From NCBI GenBank assembly GCA_036794395.1, contig DAIRGS010000208.1:1-12728 (forward strand): DNA of 12,728 nucleotides, read 5' to 3'. The notes beneath the pieces are model-generated. The model had not been told where the DNA came from, made no database searches, and saw only the letters and a list, made by a program, of their open reading frames with translations. The position numbers and the translations under genes were made by a program. Positions 11,830 through 12,728 of this stretch are shown piece after piece. The stretch is from DASXMX01 sp036794395. Its GTDB lineage: Bacteria > Planctomycetota > Phycisphaerae > Tepidisphaerales > Tepidisphaeraceae. How positions within the stretch are numbered: the stretch's first letter is position 1; the number at the start of each line of letters is the position of its first letter.

Positions 11830-11993
11830 TGTCTTCGTTGAATTTGCGCACCCCCTGAAGCACGCCCAAAGTCGAGTAATTTCCGACCCCGCGCATGCCG
11901 AAATGGGTGCAATGCTTGCCGTGTGTTTGATGATGTCCGAGACACCCAAAGTCCGATAAAACCCGCAGCCATTAACCGCAGTGGGACAGACGT

Positions 11994-12728
11994 ATGAACA
12001 ATCTCCACGTAAAATACCTGCTCGTCGGCGGCGGCCTGGCCAGCAGCTCGGCCGCCCAGGCCATCCGCCAGCTCGATCCCGATGGTTCCCTCCTCCTCGT
12101 CTCCCAGGAGGTCAACCGCCCCTACCATCGCCCCCCGCTCAGCAAGGAATTCCTGCGCCGCGAAAAGCCCCGCCACGAACTCTTCGCCCAGCAGCCCGGC
12201 TGGTTCGAACAACACAATGTCCAGCTCCGCACCGGCCGCCACGTCGCCCACCTCAACGTTGCCCGCATGGCCGCCATCCTCAACAGTGGCGAAGATGTCT
12301 CCTTCGATAAACTCCTCATCGCCACCGGCGCAACCCCCGCTCCCCTGCTCATCCCCGGCGCTCAGTTACCCAACCTCGTCTATCTGAGAACAATCGACGA
12401 CGCCGAACTCCTCCATCACGCCATCGACAAAGCCCTCCGCGAAGGCCGCCCCCACGCCAACGGCCGCGGCCGCGTCTCCGTCATCGGCGGTGGCGTGCTC
12501 GGCGTCGAACTTTCCGCCACGCTCACCCAACTCGGGCTCGGCGTCGATCTCCTCCTCGCCCACGACCACCCCTGGGACAAATTCGCCGGCGAAAATACCG
12601 CCCGCTTCCTCTCCCACTATTTAGAAAAACGCGGCGTCACCCTCCACCCCAACGCCCGCCCCCAGCGCCTCGAAGGCGATGGCCGCGTGCAGCGCATCAT
12701 CCTCCCCGATGGCCGGCCGCTGCCCTGC
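11994..12728 (+). CDS. FAD/NAD(P)H-dependent oxidoreductase (ferredoxin reductase / AIF-like), C-terminus beyond window
   Basis: The frame is open from the ATG at 11994 to the right edge, 245 codons and no stop. The FAD-binding Rossmann motif YLLVGGGLASSSAA (8-21) is followed by RPYHRPPLSKEFL (42-54), a block typical of ferredoxin/rubredoxin reductases and apoptosis-inducing-factor-like proteins. KLLIATGATP (106-115) is the usual ATG motif. VSVIGGGVLGVELSATLTQL (161-180) is the second, NAD(P)H-binding GxGxxG motif. A C-terminal domain of about 130 or more residues is expected outside the window. Electron acceptor unknown; members pass electrons to ferredoxins, rubredoxins or Rieske proteins. 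No strong Shine-Dalgarno precedes the start. Third codon positions are overwhelmingly C. It is divergent from the ArsR-methyltransferase gene. Confidence 0.9.
   Translation, partial: MNNLHVKYLLVGGGLASSSAAQAIRQLDPDGSLLLVSQEVNRPYHRPPLSKEFLRREKPRHELFAQQPGWFEQHNVQLRTGRHVAHLNVARMAAILNSGEDVSFDKLLIATGATPAPLLIPGAQLPNLVYLRTIDDAELLHHAIDKALREGRPHANGRGRVSVIGGGVLGVELSATLTQLGLGVDLLLAHDHPWDKFAGENTARFLSHYLEKRGVTLHPNARPQRLEGDGRVQRIILPDGRPLPC

Noticed and set aside
11720..11896. Upstream extension of the ArsR-methyltransferase frame
   Set aside because: The extension covers the promoter and palindrome, has no homology to the HTH family, and the HTH begins right after the ATG at 11719.

Overview
The window looks like a fragment of a metagenome-assembled planctomycete genome, probably of the Phycisphaerae type. 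It has a 10-base run of N at 8042-8051. The case for this lineage is circumstantial: a large secreted protein with an N-terminal LENRRLL signature (a variant of the planctomycete LEPR-XLL surface-protein signal), a neighbouring DUF4058 and Uma2 pair, a periplasmic SGNH hydrolase with a proline/arginine-rich linker, and intergenic DNA packed with CACGGAT / CTCCGTG / CAGATAAACACAG modules. The + strand is visibly C-rich whichever strand is coding.

Layout. 1-885 (-): 5' end of a secreted protein with a galactose-binding-like domain and a CBM6 domain, running off the left edge. 886-1354: repeat-rich spacer that supplies a good sigma70-like promoter for a small exported protein at 1355-1621 (+). 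1636-2050: a short inverted-repeat element and a MITE-like element with a 9-bp target duplication. 2051-3018 (+): an overlapping Xre/DUF2384 antitoxin and RES-domain toxin pair with its own promoter. 3047-3390: a giant modular palindrome of more than 300 bp. 3419-4222 (-): SGNH/GDSL hydrolase. 4223-5022: gene-free spacer with several strong hairpins. 5023-6615 (-): MFS transporter, divergent from a DUF4058 gene (6897-7658, +) followed by a Uma2-family gene (7673-8305, +) that contains the assembly gap. 8463-11719 (-): a compact four-gene operon, in transcription order ArsR-type HTH/methyltransferase fusion, HEPN-domain protein, small BolA-like protein, and ahcY (S-adenosylhomocysteine hydrolase), ending at a strong terminator. 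11994-12728 (+): 5' part of an FAD/NAD(P)H-dependent oxidoreductase running off the right edge.

How the genes may work together. The best-connected unit is the ahcY operon. An ArsR-methyltransferase fusion without the usual Cys metal site, placed at the head of an operon ending in ahcY, suggests a regulator that senses S-adenosylhomocysteine or S-adenosylmethionine and controls its own operon; an ATCCGGAT palindrome sits at the predicted transcription start. Two small, tightly coupled genes, HEPN and BolA-like, lie between regulator and enzyme. They are the least explained part of the window and the best candidate for an undescribed module. The RES/Xre pair is a type II toxin-antitoxin system of the MbcT/MbcA kind, which depletes NAD+. 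The rest looks like ordinary planctomycete accessory and housekeeping content.
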